A DNA stretch of 59,954 nt from NCBI GenBank assembly GCA_003427395.1, contig BFEA01000780.1, positions 152,732 through 212,685 on the forward strand, written 5' to 3'. The number at the start of each line of letters is the position of its first letter. Position 1 is the stretch's first letter. Under the pieces are notes generated by a model. The model saw only the letters and a list, made by a program, of their open reading frames with translations, did not search any database and was not told the origin of the DNA. Source of the DNA: Chara braunii. Lineage: Eukaryota > Streptophyta > Charophyceae > Charales > Characeae. A program made the translations under genes and the position numbers. Of this stretch, positions 1-11,599 are shown piece by piece.

Positions 1-24
1 TGTGTGTGTGTGTGTGTGTGTGTG
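1..24. repeat. (TG)n microsatellite at window edge
   Basis: Uninterrupted TG dinucleotide repeat that runs off the left edge of the window. Confidence 0.95.
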
Positions 25-397
25 ACACAAACAGGAATCAACAAAACTTGGCATAAGGTGGTCGTCTGGACTGAATCACCATATGCTTGAGAGAGATCGA
101 AAGAATGGCACCCAAGCAGAGCAGGGCGCGAGCCCGAAATGACGGGAGCTGAAGGTCGCCATGGGGGAAGAGAGATGGGTAAAGCAGGTGCAGACGGACA
201 TTGCGACAGGGTGTCGAAAGATGGAGAGTCGAGGGCAAAGGGAGGAGGAGGAGGAGGAGGAGAAAGGATCAGATGGAGGCTTACCTCTTTCGCGCGGAGC
301 TGTTCACCGCTCCCTCGACGAAAAAAAGAAAGATTCGACTCTTTGCGGCTTCAAGCATCAATCTAGAGCAGCACAGTGCTCATGTTCCCCCGCGGCC

Positions 398-435
<38 letters not shown>

Positions 436-1170
436 CAAGCACAGCCCCCCCACGCCCCCCACCCCGCCGCGACACACCCACCCAAGCACACCAGGGCGCA
501 CGCACACGCACGCATGCACGCACACGCCAGCATCCGCGCGATTGCACGCAGACACACGCAGGAAGGAGGGGGCCTGTGGACCTACCGGTAGGGCGGCGAT
601 AAGACCAACCAGTACCGGTAGGTCTATTCTAAGTCCATCTGGGCCGTTGGATCATCGGAACCTGACCGACGGCCTGGATTGGCCCTCTGTCTTAAAATCG
701 TAAGACTGCGCGATCCCGGACCGTCGACAAGGTAGGACTCTGCGGCCCAGATTCGATATCTGTTCTTCCAACGGTCGGACCGCGGACGGCCCCGGATTGT
801 GGATACGCGGACTCTTTTCTCAAATTCATCGTTTTGCTACCTGCCTACCACTACGGCCATACAGGGGACCCCCGCAAGTATAGCTACCTCTCACGTTTAT
901 TGCATGTTGCCCGTGGTGGCTTAGGGTGCAGGGTTGGAGTCACCACTGGGCGCCCCTACAACACAAAGACCGAGCATTTGCCAGCAGCTGCATCTTGCAA
1001 CCCACTCGCACTCACACCGTGTTGGCTAAGGACCCTGCTGCTACCAACCAGAGGACTCACGTCACGCAGGAGTTAAACAAAACAAAATGAGAAACAACTT
1101 GGGGACAACGTATAAACAACCCCCAAACCACCAAAACGGACACACTAGTCACCTGAAAAAGGTAACGTTG
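25..1170. other. Non-coding stretch with GT microsatellite and purine-rich tract
   Basis: No credible gene. There is a GGA-rich purine tract near 240-262, a pure (GT)17 run at 401-434, and a C/A-rich stretch at 440-560 made of CACG and CACA words. The open frames here come from these simple repeats (poly-VC, poly-HT, Gly runs) and look like artefacts. The part at 600-790 carries GGCCGTTGGATC-like and GACGGCC words. I see no function. Confidence 0.6.
401..434. repeat. (TG)17 microsatellite
   Basis: Perfect TG dinucleotide run of 34 bases. Confidence 0.95.
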
Positions 1171-1174
1171 TCCT

Positions 1175-1500
1175 CTCGCCGCTCTAGACGGGTGCACCAA
1201 CCGTACTTCTTGCGTTCCCCTACGACAGAATAGGTTCCCTCGAGGTACAACTTACCTTCCCTAAGAAGTCGTTACCACCCTTAGGGGCGTATTCCTACCG
1301 AGCCACTGATCCATATAGGAAAGTTTTTATACACAATCACAGAGGTAGATCAGCTGAGGGTGTTTGCTCGTTTCGCTGCAGTATAGGAAACAGTTGGTTA
1401 CACGTCAAGTGGACCCGAACGTCGTTCTTCCATTAGGGCGCTCATTTCCTAAGTAGTATAAAGCGGACGTCGGTCGATTAGAACGGTGTCAACCAAGCGT
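1175..1500 (+). repeat. Dispersed repeat family A, copy 1
   Basis: Shares an ordered series of words with 3290-3600 and 12000-12300, all on the same strand: a CCCTACGA(C/T)AG block, then GAGGTACAA(C/T)TT(A)CCT, then CACCCTT, then CGTATTCC-like, then a GAGGGTGTTT-like block, then TAGCATAGG-like. Identity looks like roughly 60-65% with indels, so these are old copies. Perhaps part of a decayed LTR or other transposon; no protein domain is visible. Confidence 0.6.
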
Positions 1501-2170
1501 GAAACCCACAATATAATCATAGTCCCTTAGATATACAACTCATAAAAGAAAAATGTTACAGTACTCAGATAAAACTTTATCGGAGATAACCGACCATCAA
1601 GCGATAAAAGAGTACATCTGACTGAAAGTATTTGAGTATCGTAAAATTAAGATAAAAACCGACCATCTTGGGTCAAACTTCGTGAGTAAAATACTATATT
1701 AATTCCCGAACAGAGAGTTGACTTTGATAATAACCTTGATGCAGTCGACAAAATAGTCAGACTGCCCCCATTTTGACATAAGTTGCATTACACCTTCGCT
1801 TCCTCATACCAATCATCGTATTGGATGACTGACTACTTAGCAGACGATTATTCACCAGGTGTATTATTTGAAGTGTTGTCAATCTGTAAAATAATTATAA
1901 CGTTTGATAATTCCCGCACACTATCACAATGCTTTGCCAAAAGCTGGAAAAAAAAATTGGATTTCTATCTTATTGACCAACCTTTGCACACAATCCACTT
2001 TTCGCGCAATTGATTACCCCTCAATGTCATACTTGATCTTGTTTATAAGATTTTTTTTCCCCCCCTCAATATTACCTTCCCGAGTCAAGTAAAATAACAA
2101 TGAGTCTGACATAGAAGCAATCCGATGTGGTCTCTTAGACAGCTTCACTAAGAGAAAAAATGTGCAAGGA
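1500..2170. other. AT-rich stretch without recognisable features
   Basis: Stop-dense in all frames. The short plus-strand frames at 1783-2013 and 1904-2092 resemble nothing I know. No repeat structure is apparent. Confidence 0.4.
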
Positions 2171-2175
2171 TGCGT

Positions 2176-3239
2176 CTAACCATGGTATAGTTGTCGACCC
2201 TCCCGAGCCTCAACCTTAATTTGATCGATTCGTGCAAGTTCCTCGTCATCAAAAGTTATAGTAATGTGGGTCTCTTGCACAACTCGAACTGTTCGCAAGT
2301 CACAGAGGGAGGTTATTAAAGAGACCAACCTCCATATTGTGACATGAAACGGATGATGCGTTCGAAAAAGGTACCCCTTCGCAGTATTCCTAATGCGGAT
2401 GATGTCGTAGCGGCCTTTGGATGAAGTAATCTTAACACTCACAATGCCTCGAGAGAGACATTGAAGGTTACTCGCACGATGGAAATACGAAGTATATCCA
2501 TGCTACTCGTCTGGGAGTTGCGCCACGTTGGCACGAACGCCCATGAGTGAGTTAAGAATTTGTTTTTGCCCCTATTTGAACAAGTTCAGAAATCCAATCC
2601 AACGAGTCGGAATGTCGTCGCGAGCCAATAGAAGTCATTTCGCTCGCCGGATCAACTCCTCGTCCATAGTGTCGCGCACCATTAAGTATCTCACCTGGGT
2701 AAGATCCCCTCGACCGTCGGTCATCTGTCCACAAAAATAGGTCACATAAAGCATCGATGAGTCGTTGAAGGTTTCGAATTTCATCCCGATTTACAACTCT
2801 TTCGCACACGTGCCTATCCACCTCCTCGAAGCGATTAGCATGGATCTGCTTGAAGAACTTAATGTTTTCATATGGCCTCACGCGAGCATCATAGTGCAGG
2901 ATAAATATGAGATAAATCTATCGAATTTCAAGGTCAAAGCATGATCATAACTCGCCGTGCTCGAAACCATAAATGGCATGAAGGTCATACCACCTCGGCC
3001 TCTAAACTCGACTAAAAATAACCTCAAAGATTTGCGCCAACGTTACTAAGAGGTAGGTCCGGGATAAATTTCTTGTCGAGCCGCTGTCCATCCTTAGCTC
3101 TCTCCCTTGCAGAAATACTTAAACCGGGTCGAAAACCATACGCCCGATTCGGGTCAACCCTATTTCGTGTTTTTCGGCCCCCGCTACATTGTTTAGCATA
3201 TCGGTCCCTCAGAGGGACCCTCCCGGCTGTGTCACACAT
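2176..3239 (-). pseudogene. Possible decayed coding remnant (unknown)
   Basis: Three minus-strand open stretches (3239-3024, 2881-2552, 2442-2176; 71, 109 and 88 codons) follow one another in the same orientation, in different frames and separated by stops. Their composition is protein-like (mixed charged and hydrophobic residues, for example a short FDDEELARID stretch) rather than low-complexity. They lie between two copies of dispersed family A, so a degraded transposon coding region is plausible. No domain is recognised. This may equally be chance. Confidence 0.2.
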
Positions 3240-3289
3240 GATTTATGCATGATTTTTTTACTGTGGAGTTTTCGCTGCTCCGGTTGAGT

Positions 3290-3610
3290 GTGTCAGCCAT
3301 ACCTCTCGCGAACCCCTACGACAGGATAAGGTCACGTGAGGTACAATTTACCTCTGCCCAAAGGGTTGTCACCACCCTTTGACAGACGTATCCCAGCCGA
3401 GATACCGAACCACATGAGAAAGCTCCTCAGTTGCAGCTGCAGAGTTAGCCCATCCGAGGGCGTTTCTCATATGTTGTAGCATAGGGGGTACTCGAGGTCG
3501 CACTCCTTAATCAGTCCTATACGTGAGTCGTCGCACCGGGAGCTAATATCCCATGTACGATTCGACGCCAATCGACTAGGATTAACCACGCATTACACCT
3601 CGTCAAAATA
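3290..3610 (+). repeat. Dispersed repeat family A, copy 2
   Basis: Same ordered words as at 1175-1500 and 12000-12330: CCCCTACGACAGGATA near 3315, GAGGTACAATTTACCT near 3339, CACCACCCTTTGACAG near 3370, CCGAGGGCGTTT near 3453 and TAGCATAGGG near 3477. Same orientation as the other copies. Confidence 0.65.
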
Positions 3611-4840
3611 AAGTCAAGTTATACACACAAAACACACCTAATTCTTTTTCGTATCCGACTTACAACTTTTTCGATACGGGAAACAGTTGGGCGTCACACA
3701 CGAGACTCAAATAAATAGTCGAGAAGATGCATGCTTCATCATATCGACTATGCATGAATACGCAAGCAGTCGCAGTGGTGACGTATTATGTAGTACCCAT
3801 AATCATGCGACCCTCAATCGTCCTGAGGGTTGCTTTTAACACTCAAGTTTCGGCTGACATGCGCTTGGAGGGATTAATCTTTTGATGCTAGACAACCGCT
3901 AAGGCGGTTGAGAGTCTTACCCTCTTCTGCACCCTGCGCAGATGAGCGGTATGCAGGCCTCGACCCTTTGTAGGGCTGAACACCCCTAACATTGAAAGTG
4001 GGGATCCACCTTTGGCGACCTGGGAACATGTCAAGGGGTTTGACTTTGACAACTGCTATGAACCTTAACGTCCAACAATAAAAATATTAAAAAGGAATTT
4101 CCCCTTTTCTCACGATACAGTCTGTTTGACCAACACGTACGGTTATAATGGATCTCGCGCAGATACCTCATACAAACAAGGGGTTTATGAAACACAAGAC
4201 AATCATCATCACAGGCGCCTGGCTGGTTTACCATATATAGCATATAGCTACAAATCACAATGTGACTTCATTCAAAATATGTTTATAATCGCAGACAAGG
4301 TAAAATTTGGACATTCACTCACGAAACATAGCAGCAATCACATCTAATATTCAACATTGGCAAACCACGCACTATATACGATCAACTGCAAACCCTCTAT
4401 GCACTTATACCCCTTTGCCTTATTCACGCAAACCCCAACCTTTGTTCAACCTTCCATAATAAAATGCTCAGTACTTTTGTAAATGACATTCAATAAAAGT
4501 TTGGGTAAAAACTCAAAGAAACAATTCAACCCACAATGGCTAAGGCCTTTAGGTTAAGTGGTGAGAATGAGTTAGAGTTGAGTAGTAAACCGACGAATAG
4601 GCAACCGACCTGTTATCAAAAACGTATCAACAAAAGATCCTTGTAGGATCCGATTGAAAGCAGTCGGATTTTGAATCGAAATGGTCGAAAAATAACATGT
4701 AACACAACACAGGTCAATTCCCATAACTAAACTTTAAGTGTATGGATAATAACCCTCCATATCATATCTTACTAAAACATTTCTTAAGATTCTAAGCCTA
4801 CCTTTCAATGGGTGTTAGAAGAATAAGGAAAATCTTAGCA
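3610..4840. other. Non-coding, AT-rich, no clear feature
   Basis: The short open frames at 4031-4347 on both strands are not convincing. Nothing recognisable was seen apart from general AT richness. Confidence 0.4.
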
Positions 4841-5560
4841 GCATCTCTCCTATACAAATATAGTTTAACTCATCGAAACTAAGAAAATTTTGGTCGCACT
4901 CCCTCTAGAGAAAGTGTCTTCCCAAAAATTTATACTTGACTGAATATAAAATCTTAAACCATCCTTAACTCTAGATAGTCAAAAATTATATAGCTCTATG
5001 AATCAGCAAAACTTTAGGCAACATCTCCTTTAGAGAAGTAAATTTTTTAGATTTATACTAAGTCATACATGAACTCGAAATAAAACTTGAGTTATCAACT
5101 AACTCTTTAGATTTATAGAAATTTCGGTAGCACTACCTTTAAAGAACTGTCATTCCAAAATTTGTACAAAGTTAAATACAAAACCCGGAAATAATTTCTA
5201 TTTTACAAAGTCAAATTTTGTCTGAACTCTTTAGATTTGCATAAATTTTGGCAGCACCCCCTCTAAAACAGTACCATTCCAAAATTTGTACAAAGCTAAA
5301 TACAAAATCTGAAAATAATTTCGATTTTACAAAGTCAAATTTTGTCAAAGTCCTTAATTTAGTAAAACTTGGGGCAATATATGTCTTAAAAAATAAGGTT
5401 TTCTATATTTATACTAAGCCTCATATGAAACTCAGACAAAAGTTGAATTTTAAAAAGTCAAAATTTGACTAATTCCTTGGTTTTGCAAAAATTTGGGAAC
5501 CACTTCCTTTCTAGTGAAAGTGATTTTCCAAAATTTATACAAAGTCAAATGTGAAAAATA
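4840..5560 (+). repeat. Degenerate about 122 bp tandem repeat (plus orientation)
   Basis: The block CCAAAATTTGTACAAAG and its variants recurs near 4924, 5040, 5154, 5279, 5403 and 5528, that is every 114-125 bp. It is followed by TTTAGATTT..AAATTTTGG(C/G)A, CAC(T/C)(A/C)CCT(C/T)T and AAGTCAAA(T/A)TTTG blocks. About six diverged copies are present. A minus-strand version of the same unit occurs at 40870-41090. The 74-codon plus ORF inside (5248-5472) is repeat translation, not a gene. Confidence 0.8.
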
Positions 5561-5890
5561 AACTTAACGCATAAAATGCAGGAATTGAACTAACTTATAT
5601 GACTTCAGCACATGACGAGCATCTAAAGCAAATACCTATCAAAGTTGATACTCAAACTAAGCAAAGTTCACACTCAATCACAAAAAAAATCATACCACAA
5701 TGGGTAAATACTCTCTCAAGAATCTCAAGTTTTTTTCTCATAAGATAGTTCATTGATCTTTCAGATGATTATCTTTTTTACCGATCTTACATATGACATG
5801 ACGCTACATAATTAATCTTATGAACAATGCCTAACATATCTTAGATTATACACGGACAGGTTGCACAACTACTTCTATCTTCCTTTGGCG
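5560..5890. other. AT-rich, no feature seen
   Basis: No open frame of note and no obvious repeat beyond the decaying edge of the preceding array. Confidence 0.4.
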
Positions 5891-5892
5891 TG

Positions 5893-6355
5893 TGACTAGA
5901 CCATTCAACGTAGAAAAAATGCCTAGTCGTCATGAGTTGTTTAAATGTTAAAAGTTCAGTAACTCTTCGACTTGTCTTCAAAATATGGGTAGGGGACTGA
6001 GTCATTCAGTTTATAAAAAATACTCAACTTGTCCAACTTACTTCCAATTATACTTTTAACTTTATCTCTCTTCTTGGTGATATGACTTACGATAAACCAT
6101 TCGACTTAAAAACAATGTCCAATTACCTTTTCGCATGCGAATATAGATGAAGTACTTCCAATTATACTCATTTGTGCTTAGTGTGTGGTTTCATACTAAA
6201 CCATTCGGCTTGGAAACAATGTTTAACCCTTCGTCAAAATCCTCCCTCGGAATAAAACAAGAGATTGAACCATTCGTTTTGAAAACAATGCCTAGTCTAT
6301 CCCAAGTTACATAAATGTACGAAGTTGGACCATTCGAATTGAAAACAATGCTCAC
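5893..6355 (+). repeat. Degenerate array around an ACCATTCG...AAAACAATG motif
   Basis: The phrase (A/G)ACCATTCG(A/G)(C/A)TT(G)AAAACAATG(C/T)C recurs near 5898, 6000, 6095, 6199, 6268 and 6327, with spacings of about 100, 95, 104, 69 and 59 bp. The first two copies are weaker. Spacers are diverged. This is a decayed minisatellite or cluster of binding-site-like words of unknown role. Confidence 0.6.
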
Positions 6356-6359
6356 CTTC

Positions 6360-6780
6360 AGTTAAAAACATGGATACTGCAACCAAGTTTTCAATCGATG
6401 ACAAATTTTAAAGTTTTTTACCGAAGTTTAAGATTATGAAAATCTTACACTGTTGTACATTAAAAAATCTCAAAATGATTCCTTCCATATTGCAATAATT
6501 GCATAAATGTTACAATGTCAAAGTCATTAAAACAGTCTAGTTTCAACAACCTGAAATAAAGGAAATGTAGATTTTATTTGCCATTATCTGAGCGGATCAT
6601 CGACTATTACAAAACGAAAATCCAGATCGTTTATGTCTCATCAGACAAGGCAGTTTTTTGTTACTCATTGCAAGTCATAACAATTTGTTTAGTTAATTGT
6701 ACAATTTGATTAATAACTTTTAATTTTCTTACTACCCATGGAGACCTTCTCTTCAATTAAATAAAGTTGCGGGGTTAACT
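6360..6780. other. AT-rich, no feature seen
   Basis: Low GC, no sizeable frame, no repeat recognised. Confidence 0.4.
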
Positions 6781-6784
6781 ATAC

Positions 6785-7560
6785 CATGTGCGGTATTCAC
6801 ATGACAATTCATGTCAAAGGCACCTTGTACACTGTCAATACTCGAACGGGGGTTAAGTCCGGTGGTAGCTGTATTATAGATGAACTAAAGCAATGTCCAG
6901 CAACAACCAGTGTAATATATAAATATAGGTTTGTATCCAATGGTACCCCTGCGTATTATTTGAACACAAATTGCTACTAACGGTACCTCATGCAATATTC
7001 TAAGTGAGACTCACTGCTAGCCGTACTTTGTGCGTTATTTGAGTGAGCACTGCGTAAAACTACCTCATTGTCTTGTATACGAACAGAACTAGTATCTCGC
7101 AGCATCTTATCCTGTAACCAAATAGGGGTTCTGCATGGTGGTACCTTGGGCTGCAAATGAACAGGGACTAATCACAACTACCGTGACCCCCTTCATGCGC
7201 TGTAAACGAACGAAGTCTGTGCATTGAGAGTGATATACAAATAAGGTTTAAGTTAAGTACTACCCTGTGCAGTATTTGAACGTCAACTACTGCAACCAAC
7301 ACCCTGTACAATATTTTAATGAGAATTGTTGTGAATGGTACCTTGCACACTACTTTGATTAATATTGTTGTAAGTGAAACTAATGTATACGAGTTGGACT
7401 TGTAACCAACGGTACTTTGTACACCAATTGAGTGCGGTCTGCTACCAGTGAAATTTTGTTTATTAGTTGGACGAGTATCGTTTCCTGCGATTTTGTCGAT
7501 GCTTTATGAGTGAGGTTCATCACCAATGGTATCACGCGTACTATTCGAACGGGGGTTATT
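6785..7560 (+). repeat. Degenerate about 41 bp tandem repeat
   Basis: A unit of the form GGTACC(T/C)(T/C)(G/A)TGC(A/G)(A/T)TATTTGAACG followed by an AATTGCTACTAAC-like tail repeats near 6941, 6982, 7023, 7060, 7139, 7179, 7258, 7301, 7338, 7409 and 7526. Several successive spacings are 38-43 bp. Stray related units occur near 7862, 8029 and 8069. The small ORFs within it are not independent genes. Confidence 0.7.
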
Positions 7561-8824
7561 GTTTATGATAATATTAGTTTTATTTTTTTGGTAACTAGGG
7601 TGCATTTCTAAATTTAGTTCACGCATCCCTCTAACACAACACATCCCCACCCAACCCTAAAGTTAGGTTGTATATATTCACGATTTCCCTCGATTTGACA
7701 CAACATTCGCAAAATCGTGACTGAAAATCATTTTCAAACTGAAACTGTGATAACGCATTAATTTTTTATTTATTTTATTATATTTGACTTTGTTCACATG
7801 AAAAAAATCGATGGCAGAATTAAGCACTACATAACACTTTTACCATGCATACTAACTGAAGTGGTACTCAACTCTCCTGCGCAATATTGCAAAGAGTTAT
7901 TGTTTCACATCATCTTTGTGTCGCATACGCACAAGGTCATTGATCAACTAACCCCAATATCGTATAGGAACTGAGTTTATGCTTATGTATATTATGTGCT
8001 ATCTACAGATAGAGTCTGAATTTAGAAATTCCCTGTGTTATATATGGATGGGGATAGTGCTCGACAATGCCCCTGTGTTGTATTCTAACTGGAATAGAGC
8101 AATATTTTATGCGGTATGATGTTAAAGCTTCATATATCTTTGGTCTCCAAAGGGAAAAAACTATTAGCAGGTAACCTATTGAGAGTTTTTGCAGTAAACA
8201 ATTTGCTGAGAACTTTAATAATTAATTTGCTTGTTGAGAAGTAAGTGGTTGACCATTGGCTGAAAAGCTTGGTAATAAGACCTTGCAGAAAGCCTTAGTG
8301 ATAATCACGGACAAAGAATGGTATGATTTCATCAGCAACATGAATCGTATTACGAAAGTGTGAGACAAGCATAATTTATTTTTTTCCTCCGTTAATCCGA
8401 TGAAATATTATTTGCAGACAAATTGTGAAAGAAGAATCATGTACAACAAGGACACTCTGGTGATGCCCTGTACCTTCCAACGAGAGAGTGTGGAAGGGTG
8501 GGATAGTAAAGTTTTTGAAGAGATTGAGCTCTACAAAATAATGATAAGGGAAAAAACACTTAAATTAATAAGGGATCAGAAGTTCATTGAGTAAATGATT
8601 TACTTCCATGGACAGCACAAGAAACTGCAAAAAATGTTATCATCCATTGAGACCGTCGGTTGCTTGCATTGAATAACCATGACAATCACTCACTATGATG
8701 ATTTAGTCACCTCCACTAAAGAAGTTAGCAAGACGAAGGTTGTTGGTTTGCACTGAATGAATCATTATAATCAAAGGTGTAAGTCAATCTAATTTTTTGT
8801 TGAAAAGTGAGGTAGAGATTAGAA
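7560..8824. other. AT-rich stretch with stray 41 bp units
   Basis: Contains two or three outlying copies of the 41 bp unit (7862-8100) and a 64-codon plus frame (8400-8594) rich in Lys, Glu and Ile. I do not recognise that frame and cannot support it as a gene. Confidence 0.35.
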
Positions 8825-9265
8825 AGAAAAATGTTTTATGGGTGACATAAAACACATAAAAAAAAAGAGCAGATAAATGAGAAAACACGGAGACATACTA
8901 CATTCCTTCATTCAAAAGTATGAGAAAGAGAACACTTAACACTATCATAGGATAATTCATAATCGAGTACACATTTTATTATCATAATCATAATGGTAAA
9001 ACGATCAACACAACTACTTCATTTGAGACGGACAAACAAGCTAGAGAAAAATGTTTTATAGGTGGCATAAAACACATAAAAAGAGAGAGCAGATAAATGG
9101 GAAAACATGGAGACATACTACATTGCTTCATTCAAAAGTGAGATGAGAAAGAGAACACTTAACACTATCATAGGACAATTCATAATCGAGTACACATTGT
9201 ATTATCATAATCATAATGGTGAAACGATCAACACAACTACTGCATTTCAAACGGACAAACAAACC
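8825..9265 (+). repeat. Two-copy 220 bp direct tandem duplication
   Basis: The block beginning AGAAAAATGTTTTATGGG at 8825 is repeated from 9045 with few differences (a 2-4 base indel after TTCAAAAGT and scattered substitutions). It ends in ACGGACAAACAA in both copies. High identity means a recent duplication compared with the neighbouring arrays. The 61-codon frame across copy 2 is not supported as a gene. Confidence 0.85.
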
Positions 9266-9299
9266 AAAGATATCATCAAGAATCAATCGTGACTACTAC

Positions 9300-9920
9300 T
9301 CTCATGAGCAAAGTGCAATTCATTTCGGTTGATGGGTCACTCTTTACCAATCTTAACCGGGTTGCTTTTGAGGAAGCGATATCGTATCTCTATGATATTG
9401 TTCTTGGTTTCAGAGAGGAGGGTCTCTTCATTTATATCGTTCTCACTTAGTTTGTTCAGACATAAGTGTATGATTTGAGGCCTTGCATCAAGAAAGGGAG
9501 GAAGGCTCGTGATTGCTTCGACTTGGTATTGACTACTGTTGCAACTTACCTTGATAAACACGTTGTCCAATTCTAGTATGAGAAGGGGTTGGTCTACAAA
9601 TGTGGTCCTAAGCAGTATGTAGACTATCCAAGGCCTCCTATTCCATTCAACAGTTGTGATGAATCTTACTGAGAGATCTTGTGGACTTCGCAAAAAAATA
9701 CACATGTCCAATCGAGATTGACATTGAGGCACTTACAAAGCCATCTGACTTTGGTAATCTGAAGAGTGGGATTTTCAAGTTCTCTATAACATATATTCCT
9801 TCAGCATGAAAATAGTATTGTGCTTGGATAAATATTAAGATCGTTGTTTTCGACTGATCATTCTCATATGTGTCGGTTGTCTCATATGACAATTCATTCA
9901 TAGGCCACCTCCTCAAGACA
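9300..9920. pseudogene. Possible decayed coding remnant, strand uncertain
   Basis: On the minus strand, frames of 131 codons (9732-9337) and 89 codons (9916-9647) overlap. On the plus strand a 49-codon frame from the ATG at 9304 is followed, after stops, by further protein-like stretches (around 9450-9660). Either strand could be a relic. I recognise no domain and neither frame is backed by splice sites. Confidence 0.2.
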
Positions 9921-10280
9921 TAACGTTAGATGCTTAAAGAGACTGAGATCGAGGATGAGACTGAGAGGGAGGAGTGAGACATGCGACTTATAGTGTTGAC
10001 CATGTCTTTCTTCTTTTACTCTTGAGACTATTATCAACTCTCACTTTCCCTCATTCATCAGCTAGTCTTGATTTGTTTTTATTGGCTTTGCTTGATGTTA
10101 GGTTATTTGATGATGTTGTCACGGTTCTCAACTTTTTTAATTGCAAAAAATATGATATGCATGTGATGCATTTAATTTTTAATTTTATTATTTGCATGAT
10201 CATTGTTGTTTCGGACTAAATTAATTGAAGGTTCCTTAGACAAAGGACTAGCGCGGATTGTAATTGACGGGTCTCGCTCA
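9920..10280. other. No feature seen
   Basis: T-rich plus strand giving a Leu-rich 81-codon frame (9974-10219) that looks compositional. No repeat identified. Confidence 0.35.
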
Positions 10281-10284
10281 AAGT

Positions 10285-10340
10285 CAATGTCGTACCAAAT
10301 ACCTTTACAAGGGTATGTGGCGTATTTTCTGCAAGTCACA
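10285..10340 (-). repeat. Dispersed 50 bp motif with palindromic core (copy 1)
   Basis: Read on the minus strand, this shows GCAGAAAATACGCC, then ATACCCTTGTAAAGGTAT, then TTGG(T)ACGAC. That matches in order the motif at 40190-40245 and 45966-46015, whose core is the inverted repeat ATACCCTTGTAAGGGTAT. The core here carries one base change. Confidence 0.6.
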
Positions 10341-11200
10341 CCAGTGCATCCTCGTCCGGTTGACGGCGCACATGCGGGAGGAAGTTTAGGTCCTCGCCCA
10401 AGTGAGCGGCGTGCGCGAGGTATCGACGGCAAAGCGCAACCATGCGCGGCCTAGCGGGACGCAGCGTCGCAGGGCAACGGGACGTGCAGCCTCTAGTGCC
10501 GGAACTCGAGGCAAGCGGGCTTAGTACAACGACCGTTGGGTTGAAGGGTTATGTCAGCATACTGTTTTCTTCCATCACAAATTGTTGTTGTTCGTTTTAC
10601 CGTTGTGGGTTGAGCAGACAGTTACAATGTAGTTAAGTGGTGGTGCCGCTATTTTTAACAGTAGCGAACTTCTGTTGTTGAGCTGTATGAGCGAGAGGTA
10701 GCTGCTTTGACAAACTGTTGATGGAGTTGGGTTTGGAACTGCGGTTCAGAGTTGGATTCAACAACAGAGAACCGGTTGTTGACCTATTCAATAGAGCATT
10801 CATTGCGCAGAGTCGGGCTCCAGTGGGTTATCACCGTGTTTTCACCAATTTAATATTGGGTCCACCGCACACTTTGCGGGACACATTGTTGTGTACGCCT
10901 TACTATGCATGCGGCGTATGCTGAGTTTTCCCGCGTCCTACCTGCTATTCGAATAAGAGTATGAGGGTGTGCTCTATTTGAGCGCAACCATTTGGGGTTG
11001 CGTAGCAGTAGTTTCGCCTGAGATAGCGAGACTACGGTTTGAGGGGGTGATCAGGCTCAACAACGGGGGTCGCTGCTGTGACTTGGAGGTCTGCTGAAAA
11101 GGTTGTTGTGCTTCATTTTGACCGTAGTCTGACCGTCTTACTGTGATTTTGGTTGCCATTGCGGGACCTTCAGGCGATTGAAGGAATCAAGGCCATCTCA
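10340..11200. other. GC-richer island, no gene recognised
   Basis: 10340-10560 is markedly GC-rich compared with its surroundings and CpG-containing. Short frames on both strands (60-86 codons) do not resemble known proteins. Possibly part of an unrecognised transposon. Confidence 0.35.
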
Positions 11201-11204
11201 CGCG

Positions 11205-11470
11205 AGTCTGAGCGCACCTCTCTTGTATATGAGTGACTTAACTTCTCTTCTTCAGCCCTTCTCACTCTCAGTCTAGTCTTTTTGTTTAGAGAGGAAGACG
11301 GCAGGCGGGATTGAAACCCGTAATCCGTGTCAAGGCCTCTGTGGGAGGTTCGCCTACCGACTATGGGAGTTCTGTCGGGGTTTTGGCGGGACCCTGGAGA
11401 CAGGGAACTGTAAGGTAAGCCGATGCGATCTCCCTTAGGATCCCATATACCCTTATCTGTACCACCCTTC
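11205..11470 (+). repeat. Dispersed repeat family X, copy 1
   Basis: Ordered match to the reverse complement of 41690-41900: CTCACTCTCAGTCTAGTC, then GAGAGGAAG(A/G)CGGCAGGCG, then GGGATTG(A/C)AACCCGTA, then (G)AGTTCTG, then GGAGACAGGGAACT. A third partial copy is at 14620-14690 (minus). No coding potential is evident. The GGCAGGCGGGATTG.AACCCGTA segment includes a small hairpin. Confidence 0.7.
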
Positions 11471-11599
11471 ATTCAGTTTGACTGAGTTTTGAATTTTTGT
11501 ATATTTCCTTTACTTTAATTCAGAACTTTAACTGAATCAGAGAAAATTTACTATGTTTATTTAATTTCATTTTGCTTGAAATAGAATCCACAATGTTTG

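Noticed and set aside
161-703. 180-codon plus frame and its neighbours
   Set aside because: Open because of GT, GA and CA simple repeats; poly-VC and His/Thr/Pro composition, no domain.
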